DNA from: Eubacterium sp.
GTDB lineage: Bacteria > Bacillota > Clostridia > Lachnospirales > Lachnospiraceae
DNA length: 64,000 bases
Assembly (NCBI GenBank): GCA_017430325.1
Contig: JAFRNE010000007.1
Location: forward strand, 1-64,000
Direction of reading: 5' to 3'
Shown: piece by piece, positions 45,878 through 54,399 of the stretch
Position numbering within the stretch: position 1 is the first letter of the stretch
How the letters are laid out: each line of letters starts with the position of its first letter
The notes under the pieces: generated by a model
Database searches by the model: none
What the model was told of the DNA's origin: nothing
Seen by the model: only the letters and a program-made list of their open reading frames with translations
Translations under genes and position numbers: made by a program

Positions 45878-45911
45878 ATCCCGTATCCTTATAATTGGAT
45901 ACGGGATTTTT
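45878..45911 (+). terminator. Intrinsic terminator of rimO-pgsA
   Basis: Stem ATCCCGTATCC (45878-45888) with GGATACGGGAT (45897-45907), then T-run. Confidence 0.92.
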
Positions 45912-45938
45912 ATAGTACAAAAATCGTAAATAAATAAG

Positions 45939-45967
45939 TTGAAAAAAAAGGATCAAAGTAATATTAT
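45939..45967 (+). promoter_or_regulatory. Promoter of the Na+-decarboxylase operon
   Basis: TTGAAA, 17-base spacer, TATTAT. Confidence 0.65.
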
Positions 45968-45988
45968 ATATATTGGCGAAAATTGGTT

Positions 45989-46004
45989 CTGTAATAATTT
46001 ACAG
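45989..46004 (+). promoter_or_regulatory. Possible operator downstream of the decarboxylase operon promoter
   Basis: Perfect dyad CTGTAA-TAAT-TTACAG about 20 bases after the -10 box. A repressor bound there would block elongation; the regulator is unknown. Confidence 0.45.
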
Positions 46005-46036
46005 GATTAGTAATATAACAAAATGGAGGACTGGAA

Positions 46037-47458
46037 ATGAGCAAACAGGGTTTGTCAGCAGCAGATAGAATTAATGCGCTGCTTGATGATTCAAGTTTTG
46101 TTGAAGTCGGTGCATATGTAGAAGCCAGAAGCACAGATTTCAACATTCAGAAAAACGAAACACCTAAGGACGGCGTTATCACAGGTTATGGCGTTATCGG
46201 CGATAAGCTGGTTTACGTTTACAGCCAGGATGCAAGCGTTCTCGGTGGTGCCGTAGGTGAGATGCATGCGAAGAAGATCGCAAATATCTATAATATGGCA
46301 ATGAAGGTGGGGGCACCGGTCATCGGTCTTATCGACTCAGCCGGAATCAGATTACAGGAAGCGACCGATGCTTTAAGTGCGTTCGGAAGACTTTACCTTA
46401 AGCAGACAATGGCATCAGGGGTTATTCCTCAGATCACAGCCATTTTCGGAAACTGTGGCGGCGGCGCTGCAATCATCCCTGCTTTTTCGGATTTTGCTTT
46501 TATGACAAGTAAGGACTCAAAACTGTTTGTTAACAGTCCAAATGCACTTGATGGAAACTATGCTGAGAAGCTTGATACAGCTGCTGCATCATATGTTTCT
46601 GAGAACACATCACTTGTTGATGGTGTATTTGATTCAGAGGAAGAAGTGCTCACAGGAATTAGGGAACTCGTAAGCATCCTTCCATCAAATAATTCTGAGG
46701 TTGCTTTTGCAGAGACTTCAGACAATCTTAACAGGGTTATCCCTGATCTTGACGGCTTCAGCAGCGATGCAAGAGCTGTCCTTCAGAATGTTTCTGATGA
46801 TTCACTTTTTGTTGAGATCAAGAAGGATTACGCTAAGGATATGGTTACAGGCTTTATCAAGCTTGGTGGAGCAACCGTTGGTGCCGTAGCTAACCAGGCT
46901 ACAGACGGCGGAGATAAGCTTACTACAGCAGGCGCTCTTAAGGCTGCCAAGTTCGTAAGCTTCTGCGACAGCTTCAACATCCCTGTCCTTACACTTACAG
47001 ATATTACAGGTTATGCTGCATCTATGGATGAAGCTAAGACCATCGCACCTGCAGCAGCTAAGCTTTGCTACAGCTTCGCAGATGCTACAGTTCCTAAGGT
47101 TAACCTTATCATCGGTAAGGCTTACGGAACAGCTTACACAGTAATGAACAGCAAGTCACTTGGCGCTGATATGGTTTATGCATGGCCAAATGCAAGCATC
47201 GGAATGATGGATGCAGAGATGGCTGTTAAGATCATGTATGCTGATGAGATAGCTGCAAGTGATGATGCTAAGAGCCTTATTTCAGAGAAGACAGCTGAAT
47301 ATAAGGAAATACAGAGCAGTGCGATCTCTGCTGCAAAGAGAGGCTATGTTGATGATATCATCGAGCCGGATGCAACAAGAAAGAGACTCATTGCTGCATT
47401 TGAGATGCTTTCATCAAAGGATGAGACAAGACCATTTAAGAAGCATTCAAGTCTGTAA
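46037..47458 (+). CDS. Biotin-dependent acyl-CoA carboxyltransferase subunit (MmdA/PccB-like)
   Basis: 473 residues, TGGAGGA before the ATG. It is a crotonase-fold carboxyltransferase that exchanges CO2 between carboxybiotin and an acyl-CoA. Motifs include YVYSQDASVLGGAVGEMHAK, the oxyanion segment GLIDSAGIRLQEATDAL, NCGGGAAIIPAFSDF and ITGYAASMDE. It is a little shorter than methylmalonyl-CoA decarboxylase alpha. First gene of a five-gene operon with OadG-like, biotin carrier, beta pump and oxaloacetate-type alpha subunits. The acyl-CoA (methylmalonyl, glutaconyl or malonyl) cannot be told by eye. Confidence 0.88.
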   Translation: MSKQGLSAADRINALLDDSSFVEVGAYVEARSTDFNIQKNETPKDGVITGYGVIGDKLVYVYSQDASVLGGAVGEMHAKKIANIYNMAMKVGAPVIGLIDSAGIRLQEATDALSAFGRLYLKQTMASGVIPQITAIFGNCGGGAAIIPAFSDFAFMTSKDSKLFVNSPNALDGNYAEKLDTAAASYVSENTSLVDGVFDSEEEVLTGIRELVSILPSNNSEVAFAETSDNLNRVIPDLDGFSSDARAVLQNVSDDSLFVEIKKDYAKDMVTGFIKLGGATVGAVANQATDGGDKLTTAGALKAAKFVSFCDSFNIPVLTLTDITGYAASMDEAKTIAPAAAKLCYSFADATVPKVNLIIGKAYGTAYTVMNSKSLGADMVYAWPNASIGMMDAEMAVKIMYADEIAASDDAKSLISEKTAEYKEIQSSAISAAKRGYVDDIIEPDATRKRLIAAFEMLSSKDETRPFKKHSSL

Positions 47459-47470
47459 AGAAAGGTGTTA

Positions 47471-48427
47471 ATGAAAATGAAGAAAAGATTATTATTCATC
47501 TTAAGCTGTATTTTTCTTCTTTCACTTACAGCCTGCAAGAGTTCGGATGATAAGCCTTTTGAGTATAAAGAAAGTACACTTGCTTATATGACAATGAATA
47601 TCATCAATCAGTACAAGGATATTGATGGTGATGCAGTTGACTATTATCTCAATGAAGGTACCGAGCTTGAGAGGAGTGCGGTTCAGGGCTTCAGACAGAT
47701 ACAGACAACCGATAAGGTAGGAAAGTTTGTTTCCATGTATGAATCTGTTGATGATGCCAAGTTTGAAGTAGGAAGCAGCGATGATATACTTTGCACAATT
47801 AGATGCAAATACGAAAACAGAGATGTAGATGTCAGAGTTTCTTATGTAAAGAATCTTGAGTATTTTAAGGCACGTGAGGAGACGATAGATTATTATGAGT
47901 CTGCACTTATGCAGCAGTATGGAATGACTCTTAAGGAAGCTGTAGAGGAAGACGGTGCATATGGCACAGTAGATGAGTTCATCGATAGTGTTCTGATCCA
48001 GCAGGGTATCTATCCATACAAGGCCGTACAGGCCGAGGTTTCTGCTGTTTACAGCAAGAGCGAGCTTCTCAGCAAGGCCGGACAGAATACAGCAATCGGT
48101 ATGATCACAGTATTCTGTGTACTTATATTTATTTCATTTGTAATTTCACTTCTTAAGTTTGTGCCAATGATCTTCGATCCTTCAAAGAAGGAGAAGAAGC
48201 TTGCGGCAGAGGCTGCTAAGAAGCTTGAGGATAAGAAGGAAGCTGTTCCTGCTAAGGAAGCAGCACCAGTAGCTGTTGCTGAAGCGGCAGACGAAGAACT
48301 TGTAAATGATGATGAGCTTGTTGCAGTTATCACAGCAGCACTTTATGCGGCATTTTCAGACAATACAGTACCAAATGCTGTCAGCAAGGATAAGCTTATA
48401 GTCAGATCTATCAGAAAAGTAAGATAA
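47471..48427 (+). CDS. OadG-family subunit with N-terminal lipoprotein-like extension
   Basis: About 319 residues, where normal OadG subunits have about 80-120. The start at 47471 follows AAAGGTG. An N-terminal signal ends in LLSLTAC, a lipobox, so the N-terminal part may be a lipoprotein outside the membrane. About 170 residues of unknown domain follow. Then come the OadG-type helix (GMITVFCVLIFISFVISLL), an Ala/Lys/Glu-rich linker and the typical end AVITAALYAAF then VRSIRKVR. OadG anchors and stabilises the Na+ pump complex. The fused secreted-side domain is unusual. Confidence 0.8.
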   Translation: MKMKKRLLFILSCIFLLSLTACKSSDDKPFEYKESTLAYMTMNIINQYKDIDGDAVDYYLNEGTELERSAVQGFRQIQTTDKVGKFVSMYESVDDAKFEVGSSDDILCTIRCKYENRDVDVRVSYVKNLEYFKAREETIDYYESALMQQYGMTLKEAVEEDGAYGTVDEFIDSVLIQQGIYPYKAVQAEVSAVYSKSELLSKAGQNTAIGMITVFCVLIFISFVISLLKFVPMIFDPSKKEKKLAAEAAKKLEDKKEAVPAKEAAPVAVAEAADEELVNDDELVAVITAALYAAFSDNTVPNAVSKDKLIVRSIRKVR

Positions 48428-48445
48428 TCAGGAGGATTTAAGATA

Positions 48446-48826
48446 ATGAAGAATTATAGAATAACCGTTAATGGTACAACATATGATGTTTCTGTAGAAG
48501 AGGCAGACGGAGCAGCAGTTAGCGCTCCTGCAGCAGCACCTAAGGCAGCAGCTCCAAAGGCAGCTCCGGCACCTAAGGCAGCACCTGCACCAAAGGCTTC
48601 AGGAGCTGAGGGCAGCGTAGTAGTTGCAGCGCCAATGCCTGGCAAGATCCTTGGTGTTAAGACTGAAAGCGGCAAAGCAGTTAAGAAGGGCGAAGTTCTT
48701 CTTATCCTTGAGGCTATGAAGATGGAGAACGAGATCGTTGCTCCTCAGGATGGTACAGTTGCATCTGTAAATGTTTCTGTAGGCTCCCAGGTTGAAGCCG
48801 GTGATACATTAGTAACACTTAACTAA
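48446..48826 (+). CDS. Biotin carboxyl carrier protein of the decarboxylase complex
   Basis: 126 residues, AGGAGG before the ATG. The N-terminal segment is followed by an Ala/Pro/Lys-rich flexible linker (about 25-52) and a biotinyl domain. Lys92 in EAMKMEN is the biotinylation site. It swings CO2 between the carboxyltransferases and the membrane pump. It resembles the free gamma/GcdC- or 1.3S-type carriers rather than a domain fused to the alpha subunit. Confidence 0.95.
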   Translation: MKNYRITVNGTTYDVSVEEADGAAVSAPAAAPKAAAPKAAPAPKAAPAPKASGAEGSVVVAAPMPGKILGVKTESGKAVKKGEVLLILEAMKMENEIVAPQDGTVASVNVSVGSQVEAGDTLVTLN

Positions 48827-48879
48827 GTGTATTTTAAGATCTAAAGTATTACGGTTAAAACCAGAGAGGAGTTAAAGAA

Positions 48880-50001
48880 ATGCTTGATATTTTACAAAAT
48901 TTGGCTGAGCAGACAGGTTTTGCTACTCTTGGCTGGAAGAACTATATAATGATACTTATAGCATTCTTCTTTATGTATCTTGCAATTGCCAAGGGCTTCG
49001 AGCCGCTGCTTCTTGTTCCAATCTCCTTCGGTATGTTCCTTGTAAATATGTTCCCGAGCATCATCGAGGAGGGCGGTCTGTTACATTATTTCTATAAGCT
49101 TGATGAGTGGAGTATTCTTCCTTCACTTATCTTTATGGGCGTAGGTGCTATGACCGACTTCGGTCCACTTATCGCTTATCCGCCAAGCTTCATTCTTGGG
49201 GCTGCGGCTCAGTTTGGTATTTACGGTGCTTACTTCTTTGCAATCGTTCTTGGATTCACAGGCAAGGAAGCAGCAGCTATTTCAATCATCGGTGGTGCCG
49301 ATGGTCCTACATCTATCTTCCTTGCAGGTAAGCTCGGAATGGGTGGAACACTTCTCGGACCTATCGCAGTTGCGGCGTACTCATATATGTCACTCGTGCC
49401 TGTTATCCAGCCACCTGTAATGAAGCTTCTTACAACTGAGAAGGAAAGACTTATCAAGATGCCTCAGCTTAGAAAGGTTACAAAGCTTGAGAAGATCCTT
49501 TTCCCAATCGTTGTTACACTTGTAGTAGTTATGATCCTTCCGACAACGGCTCCACTTGTTGGTATGCTCATGCTCGGAAACCTCTTCAGAGAGTGTGGTG
49601 TTGTTAAGCAGCTTACTGAGACTTCATCAAATGCACTTATGTATATCGTAGTTATCCTTCTTGGTACATCAGTTGGTGCTACAACAAGTGCTGAAGCATT
49701 CCTTAAGCCAACAACACTTAAGATCGTTGTTCTCGGTCTTGCAGCATTCATACTGGGTACGGCGATGGGCGTCATATTCGGTAAGATAATGTGCAAGGTC
49801 ACGCATGGCAAGGTCAATCCGCTTATCGGTTCAGCCGGAGTTTCAGCCGTTCCGATGGCAGCACGAGTTTCGCAGAAGGTTGCTGCGGAGTATGATCCGA
49901 CAAACTTCCTTCTCATGAATGCGATGGGACCAAACGTTGCCGGTGTTATCGGAACCGCGGTTGCCGCAGGTTCATTCCTGGCTATTTTCAACGTTCATTA
50001 A
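48880..50001 (+). CDS. Na+-translocating decarboxylase beta subunit
   Basis: 373 residues, AGAGGAG before the ATG. This is the OadB/MmdB/GcdB pump, which decarboxylates carboxybiotin and exports Na+. About nine to eleven membrane helices are seen. Conserved parts are YPPSFILGAAAQFGIYGAYF, the ion site IIGGADGPTSIFLAGKL with its Asp, and SAGVSAVPMAARVSQKV toward the end. It follows the biotin carrier in the operon. Confidence 0.95.
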   Translation: MLDILQNLAEQTGFATLGWKNYIMILIAFFFMYLAIAKGFEPLLLVPISFGMFLVNMFPSIIEEGGLLHYFYKLDEWSILPSLIFMGVGAMTDFGPLIAYPPSFILGAAAQFGIYGAYFFAIVLGFTGKEAAAISIIGGADGPTSIFLAGKLGMGGTLLGPIAVAAYSYMSLVPVIQPPVMKLLTTEKERLIKMPQLRKVTKLEKILFPIVVTLVVVMILPTTAPLVGMLMLGNLFRECGVVKQLTETSSNALMYIVVILLGTSVGATTSAEAFLKPTTLKIVVLGLAAFILGTAMGVIFGKIMCKVTHGKVNPLIGSAGVSAVPMAARVSQKVAAEYDPTNFLLMNAMGPNVAGVIGTAVAAGSFLAIFNVH

Positions 50002-50030
50002 TACTACAATAGATTAGAAAGGGAAATAAA

Positions 50031-51458
50031 ATGTCTGAACAGATTAAAAAAGTTGGCATAACCGAAACAGTTCTTCGTGATGCTCATCAGTCACTGATCG
50101 CTACACGTATGACAACAGAGGATATGCTTCCTATCATAGATAAGATGGATAAAGTCGGATATCATTCAGTAGAGTGCTGGGGTGGTGCTACATTTGATGC
50201 TTGCCTCAGATTCCTGAAGGAGGATCCATGGGAGAGACTCAGAAAGCTTAAGGATGGCTTCAAGAATACAAAGCTCCAGATGCTTTTCAGAGGACAGAAC
50301 ATTCTTGGTTACAATCATTACTCAGATGACGTAGTTGAGTATTTCGTACAGAAGTCAATTGCAAACGGTATTGATATCATCCGTATTTTCGACTGTCTGA
50401 ACGATCTTCGTAACCTTGAGACAGCTGTAAAGGCTGCTAACAAGGAAGGCGGACATGCTCAGATCGCACTTTCATACACACTCGGTGATGCATATACTCT
50501 TGATTACTGGAAGAATATCGCAAAAGAGATCGAGGAGATGGGTGCAAATTCAATCTGCATCAAGGATATGGCAGGTCTTCTTGTACCATACGAGGCAGAG
50601 AAGCTTGTTAAGGCTCTTAAGGAAGGTACAAAGCTTCCTATTCAGCTCCATACACATTACACATCAGGAGTTGCTGCAATGACCTATATGAAGGCTGTTG
50701 AGGCAGGCTGCGATGTTATCGATACTGCAATGTCACCAATGGCTATGGGTACTTCACAGCCGGCTACAGAAGTTCTTGTAGAGACCTTCAAGGGAACACC
50801 TTATGATACAGGTCTTGATCAGAAGCTTCTCGCTGAGATCGCTGATTACTTCGCACCACTTCGTGAGAAATACATCTCAAGCGGCCTCATGAGCACAAAG
50901 GTTATGGGTGTTAACATCAAGACACTTCTTTACCAGGTACCTGGTGGTATGCTTTCAAACCTTGTATCACAGCTTAAGGATGCAGGTCAGGATGATAAGC
51001 TTACAGCGGTTCTTGAAGAGGTTCCAAGAGTTCGTAAGGACTTCGGTGAACCACCACTTGTTACACCTTCATCACAGATCGTTGGTACTCAGGCAGTTCT
51101 TAACGTTCTTTACGGCAATGGCGGTGAAGGCGCTGACAGATACAAGATGTTTACACAGCAGTCTAAGGATCTCCTTGCAGGAAAATACGGTAAGACAGTT
51201 AAGCCTTTCAACCCAGAGGTTCAGAAGAAGGCAATCGGCGATACAGAGCCTATTACCTGCAGACCTGCTGACAATATTCCTGATATGCTTCCTGAATTTG
51301 AGAAGAAGGTTGCTCCTTACAAGCAGCAGGATGAAGACGTTCTCTCATATGCACTGTTCCCACAGGTTGCAACAGAGTTCTTCAAATACAGAGAGGCTCA
51401 GCAGAAGAAGGTTGATGTCAGCGTAGCTGATACAGAGAACAAGGCTTATCCTGTATAA
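50031..51458 (+). CDS. Oxaloacetate decarboxylase/pyruvate carboxylase-type carboxyltransferase (alpha subunit without biotin domain)
   Basis: 475 residues, AAAGGG before the ATG. TIM-barrel carboxyltransferase of the OadA/PycB/transcarboxylase 5S family, moving CO2 between oxaloacetate/pyruvate and biotin. TETVLRDAHQSLIATRM with the metal-binding DAHQS, ECWGGATFDACLRFL, and HTHYTSG are intact. The C-terminal biotinyl domain of classical OadA is absent, consistent with the separate carrier encoded two genes upstream. With the first gene of the operon it gives both halves of a transcarboxylase plus a Na+ pump. Confidence 0.93.
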   Translation: MSEQIKKVGITETVLRDAHQSLIATRMTTEDMLPIIDKMDKVGYHSVECWGGATFDACLRFLKEDPWERLRKLKDGFKNTKLQMLFRGQNILGYNHYSDDVVEYFVQKSIANGIDIIRIFDCLNDLRNLETAVKAANKEGGHAQIALSYTLGDAYTLDYWKNIAKEIEEMGANSICIKDMAGLLVPYEAEKLVKALKEGTKLPIQLHTHYTSGVAAMTYMKAVEAGCDVIDTAMSPMAMGTSQPATEVLVETFKGTPYDTGLDQKLLAEIADYFAPLREKYISSGLMSTKVMGVNIKTLLYQVPGGMLSNLVSQLKDAGQDDKLTAVLEEVPRVRKDFGEPPLVTPSSQIVGTQAVLNVLYGNGGEGADRYKMFTQQSKDLLAGKYGKTVKPFNPEVQKKAIGDTEPITCRPADNIPDMLPEFEKKVAPYKQQDEDVLSYALFPQVATEFFKYREAQQKKVDVSVADTENKAYPV

Positions 51459-51600
51459 TTAACATGTTAATCGGATATTATTGAATGGATCGGTCTATGC
51501 CGATGCTATGAGATAGTATTTATCTTGGATCAAGGAGTGGATTCTTACGACTATAATCAGTCGCCGGGTCTGCTCCTTGATAAATATTACGGGTGCTTCT
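51459..51600 (+). promoter_or_regulatory. Structured intergenic leader before the BaiN-like gene
   Basis: Contains the palindrome TTAACATGTTAA (51459-51470), a small ATCGG/CCGAT hairpin (51489-51504), and a larger fold: TATTTAT (51517-51523) with ATAAATA (51580-51586), CAAGGAG (51531-51537) with CTCCTTG (51573-51579), and CGACT/AGTCG inside. The AAGGAG in the stem is sequestered. A control element for the next gene is inferred. Confidence 0.45.
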
Positions 51601-52959
51601 ATGAAGAAGATGATAGTGATCGGAGCAGGAGCTGCAGGACTTATGGCAGCGCTTTCTGCCTCTGAAAGATATAACGTGACGATAATTGAAAAGAATGAAA
51701 AGGCCGGCAAGAAGATATATATTACCGGCAAAGGCCGCTGTAACCTTACAAATGCCTGCGACAGAGAGGAGTTTATGAATAATGTGGTTCATAATAATAA
51801 GTTTCTCTACAGCTCGCTTTCGGCATTTGATCAGAAGGCTGTTATGGAGCTCTTTGAGGCTCTGGGAACGCCCCTTAAGGTTGAGAGAGGCAATAGGGTA
51901 TTTCCTGTTTCGGACAGGGCTTCCGATGTTACAAAGGCTTTAACTGACGAGCTGAAGAAGTGCAGAGTGAAGATACTCTACAATACCGAAGCGAGAGAGA
52001 TACTTACTGAAGAGATCGTAAATGATCCTGAAGATATCTCTGATGAAACGGAAAATTACGAGAACGAAGCTGAAACTGTTCAGTTCTCGAATAAATATAA
52101 AGCATCAAAGAAAAGCAAGGGACAGGTAAGCAGGGTTGTTGGAGTTGAAACCTCCAGAGGCAGATTCCCTGCAGATGTTGTTGTGGTTGCAACAGGCGGC
52201 CTTTCTTATCCATCCACAGGCTCCACAGGAGACGGTTTGAGGTTTGCTAAGGATCTTGGACTTAAGGTGACAGATACCTTCCCGGCTCTTTGTCCGCTTA
52301 ATATAAAGGGTGAAGAGTGTAAGAGGATGATGGGACTGTCTCTGAAGAATGTCAGGGCGGGATTTTATTCTGAAACAAAAAATAAAGAAAAGAAAAATAA
52401 TAAAAAGCTGAAGCCTTTTTATGAAGACTTCGGTGAAATGCTTTTCACTCATTTCGGTGTAAGCGGACCGATAGTCCTTTCGGCTTCGAATTATGTCTGT
52501 GATCATGACGGTGAAGAGCTTTATATGGTCATCGACCTTAAGCCGGCCCTCAGTATGGATGAGCTTGTAGCAAGGATAGAAAAGGATTTTGCAGCCTTCC
52601 GCTTAAGAGAGTATTGCAATTCTCTGGGACAGCTGCTTCCGAGACTTATGATACCTGTGATAATCGAAAGATCAGGTATCAAACCGGATAAGAAAGTAAG
52701 CAATATTTCAGCCGATGAAATAAAGCGTCTTGCTGAATGTCTGAAGAACTTCAGGCTGGATATAATCGGTCTCAGAAGCTATAACGAAGCGATAATCACA
52801 AGAGGTGGAGTGGCAATAAGTGAAATTGATCCGAAGACCATGGAGGCGAAGAAGGTAGAGGGCCTCAGGTTTGCAGGAGAGGTCATCGATCTGGATGCAA
52901 AAACAGGCGGATTTAACCTTCAGATCGCATGGAGTACAGGCTACGCTGCAGGCAGATAA
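51601..52959 (+). CDS. NAD(P)/FAD-dependent oxidoreductase, HI0933/BaiN family
   Basis: About 452 residues from the ATG at 51601 giving MKKMIVIGAGAAGLMAAL; a TTG at 51577 lies inside the leader stem. Rossmann FAD motif GAGAAGLMAALSA, GRCNLTN, VVVATGGLSYPSTGSTGDGL, and the C-terminal GFNLQIAWSTGYAAG mark the HI0933-like family. BaiN in bile-acid-converting Clostridia is a member that reduces steroid intermediates, but the family is broad and mostly uncharacterised, so no bile function is claimed. A Lys-rich insertion near 255-270 is typical variation. Confidence 0.88.
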   Translation: MKKMIVIGAGAAGLMAALSASERYNVTIIEKNEKAGKKIYITGKGRCNLTNACDREEFMNNVVHNNKFLYSSLSAFDQKAVMELFEALGTPLKVERGNRVFPVSDRASDVTKALTDELKKCRVKILYNTEAREILTEEIVNDPEDISDETENYENEAETVQFSNKYKASKKSKGQVSRVVGVETSRGRFPADVVVVATGGLSYPSTGSTGDGLRFAKDLGLKVTDTFPALCPLNIKGEECKRMMGLSLKNVRAGFYSETKNKEKKNNKKLKPFYEDFGEMLFTHFGVSGPIVLSASNYVCDHDGEELYMVIDLKPALSMDELVARIEKDFAAFRLREYCNSLGQLLPRLMIPVIIERSGIKPDKKVSNISADEIKRLAECLKNFRLDIIGLRSYNEAIITRGGVAISEIDPKTMEAKKVEGLRFAGEVIDLDAKTGGFNLQIAWSTGYAAGR

Positions 52960-52983
52960 AGGTAGCGCTTCCTGCTATAAATG

Positions 52984-52992
52984 TGGTATAAT
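52984..52992 (+). promoter_or_regulatory. Extended -10 promoter of the PAS-GGDEF gene
   Basis: TGGTATAAT matches the extended -10 TGnTATAAT. No -35 box is recognisable, as usual for this class. Confidence 0.5.
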
Positions 52993-53039
52993 ATAATAGG
53001 GTATTTTGTACACATTTTATAGAGAAGGAGGGTTACAAT

Positions 53040-54374
53040 ATGAACGTTGATCAGGTAGCATTTGGGCAGGTAGCAAAAGCACTCGCGAAGCATTATGACA
53101 GCATGTATTACGTGGATGTTGAAACAGATAATTTCATCGAATTCTTTCATTCACAGATGCTGAACGAATTGAATCTCCCTGAACAGGGAGTAAACTTTTT
53201 TGATTTCATGACAGAACAGGCGCACAGAATCGTCCATCCGGATGATCTGGGATATATCCTTAAGCTTATTAATAAGGATTCACTGCTTGGCAAGCTGAAA
53301 GAAAGCAGCTCCAGCATAGCTGTATGCAGGTTCATACTGGGCAGTGAGATCTTCCATATCTGTCATATCAGTATTCTTTGTGAGGATAATAAACATATCC
53401 TGGGGTGCATCAAAAATATCGAGAATGAATATCAGGAGAGAGAAGCTCAGGATCTGATACTTCAATCGGTTCAGCGTCTTGCAAGGATGGATGAGCTGAC
53501 CGGCATCAAAAATAAAAATGCATATGCCGAGCGTGTCAACGAGATCGAATTCATGATCCGTAACAAGGATATGAATATGGAATTTGGAGTTGTCATGTGT
53601 GATATCAATGATCTGAAGCAGATCAATGATACAATGGGTCACAGCTTCGGTGATGAGTCTATTCAGAAGGCGAGTCGAATGATCTGTGATATTTATAAAA
53701 ACAGTTCGGTCTACAGGATCGGTGGAGATGAGTTTGTTGTCATTCTTGCCGGTGATGATTATAAAAAACGTGATCATCTGTTTTATAAGCTGAAGAAGGA
53801 ATCCGAGACAAATGCAAAGCTTCGTTCCGGACCTGTTGTTGCATCCGGTATGGCTGTATTTAATGCGAGCGTTGACAAAGGCTATTATGAAGTGTTTGAG
53901 CGTGCAGACGGTCATATGTATGATAATAAAAAGAAGCTGAAGTCAGGAAACTATTCGGGCGTGATCCTTAGACCTGAAATTGATAATGTTACCATTCCTG
54001 ACGGTAGAAAACGAACGCTTGATAAGCTGTTTGCAGCTATGTATACCATGGCCGGCGACGGATATGTATTTCTGACGGATCTTAGATACAGCTTTTCGAG
54101 ATGGTCGCTTTCGCTTGTAAATGATTTCGGTCTTCAGTCTGAATATATGTATCATGTTGAAGATATTTGGGCAAGATTCATACATCCTGATGATCTGGAT
54201 AGATATCGGGAGGTAGTAGATGCTGTATTACAGAACAATTCGGTTCTTTATTCCATCAGCTATCGTGCACAGAAGGCTGATGGTACATATGTGATCCTTA
54301 AACCAAGGGGATTTGTTTTAAATGATAATGATGGTGTTCCGGAGTATTTTGGCGGAATAATCATACCTCAATAA
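53040..54374 (+). CDS. Diguanylate cyclase with PAS-like domains on both sides of GGDEF
   Basis: 444 residues, AAGGAGGG before the ATG. No membrane segment, so cytoplasmic. A PAS-like domain occupies about 15-135 (YYVDVETDNFIEFF, then RIVHPDDL). GGDEF covers about 150-320: MDELTGIKNKNAYAERV, RIGGDEFVV at 226-234 with the active residues. There is no RxxD inhibitory site ahead of GGDEF. A second PAS-like domain (ARFIHPDDLDRYREVVDAVL) ends the protein; a C-terminal PAS after GGDEF is less common. It should make c-di-GMP in response to an intracellular cue. It splits the usual BaiN-like/cmk neighbourhood. Confidence 0.85.
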   Translation: MNVDQVAFGQVAKALAKHYDSMYYVDVETDNFIEFFHSQMLNELNLPEQGVNFFDFMTEQAHRIVHPDDLGYILKLINKDSLLGKLKESSSSIAVCRFILGSEIFHICHISILCEDNKHILGCIKNIENEYQEREAQDLILQSVQRLARMDELTGIKNKNAYAERVNEIEFMIRNKDMNMEFGVVMCDINDLKQINDTMGHSFGDESIQKASRMICDIYKNSSVYRIGGDEFVVILAGDDYKKRDHLFYKLKKESETNAKLRSGPVVASGMAVFNASVDKGYYEVFERADGHMYDNKKKLKSGNYSGVILRPEIDNVTIPDGRKRTLDKLFAAMYTMAGDGYVFLTDLRYSFSRWSLSLVNDFGLQSEYMYHVEDIWARFIHPDDLDRYREVVDAVLQNNSVLYSISYRAQKADGTYVILKPRGFVLNDNDGVPEYFGGIIIPQ

Positions 54375-54399
54375 ATACAATACGCATAAGGAGAATGTT

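Noticed and set aside
51601..52959. Bile-acid metabolism gene
   Set aside because: The HI0933/BaiN family is broad and no bai operon genes are nearby.
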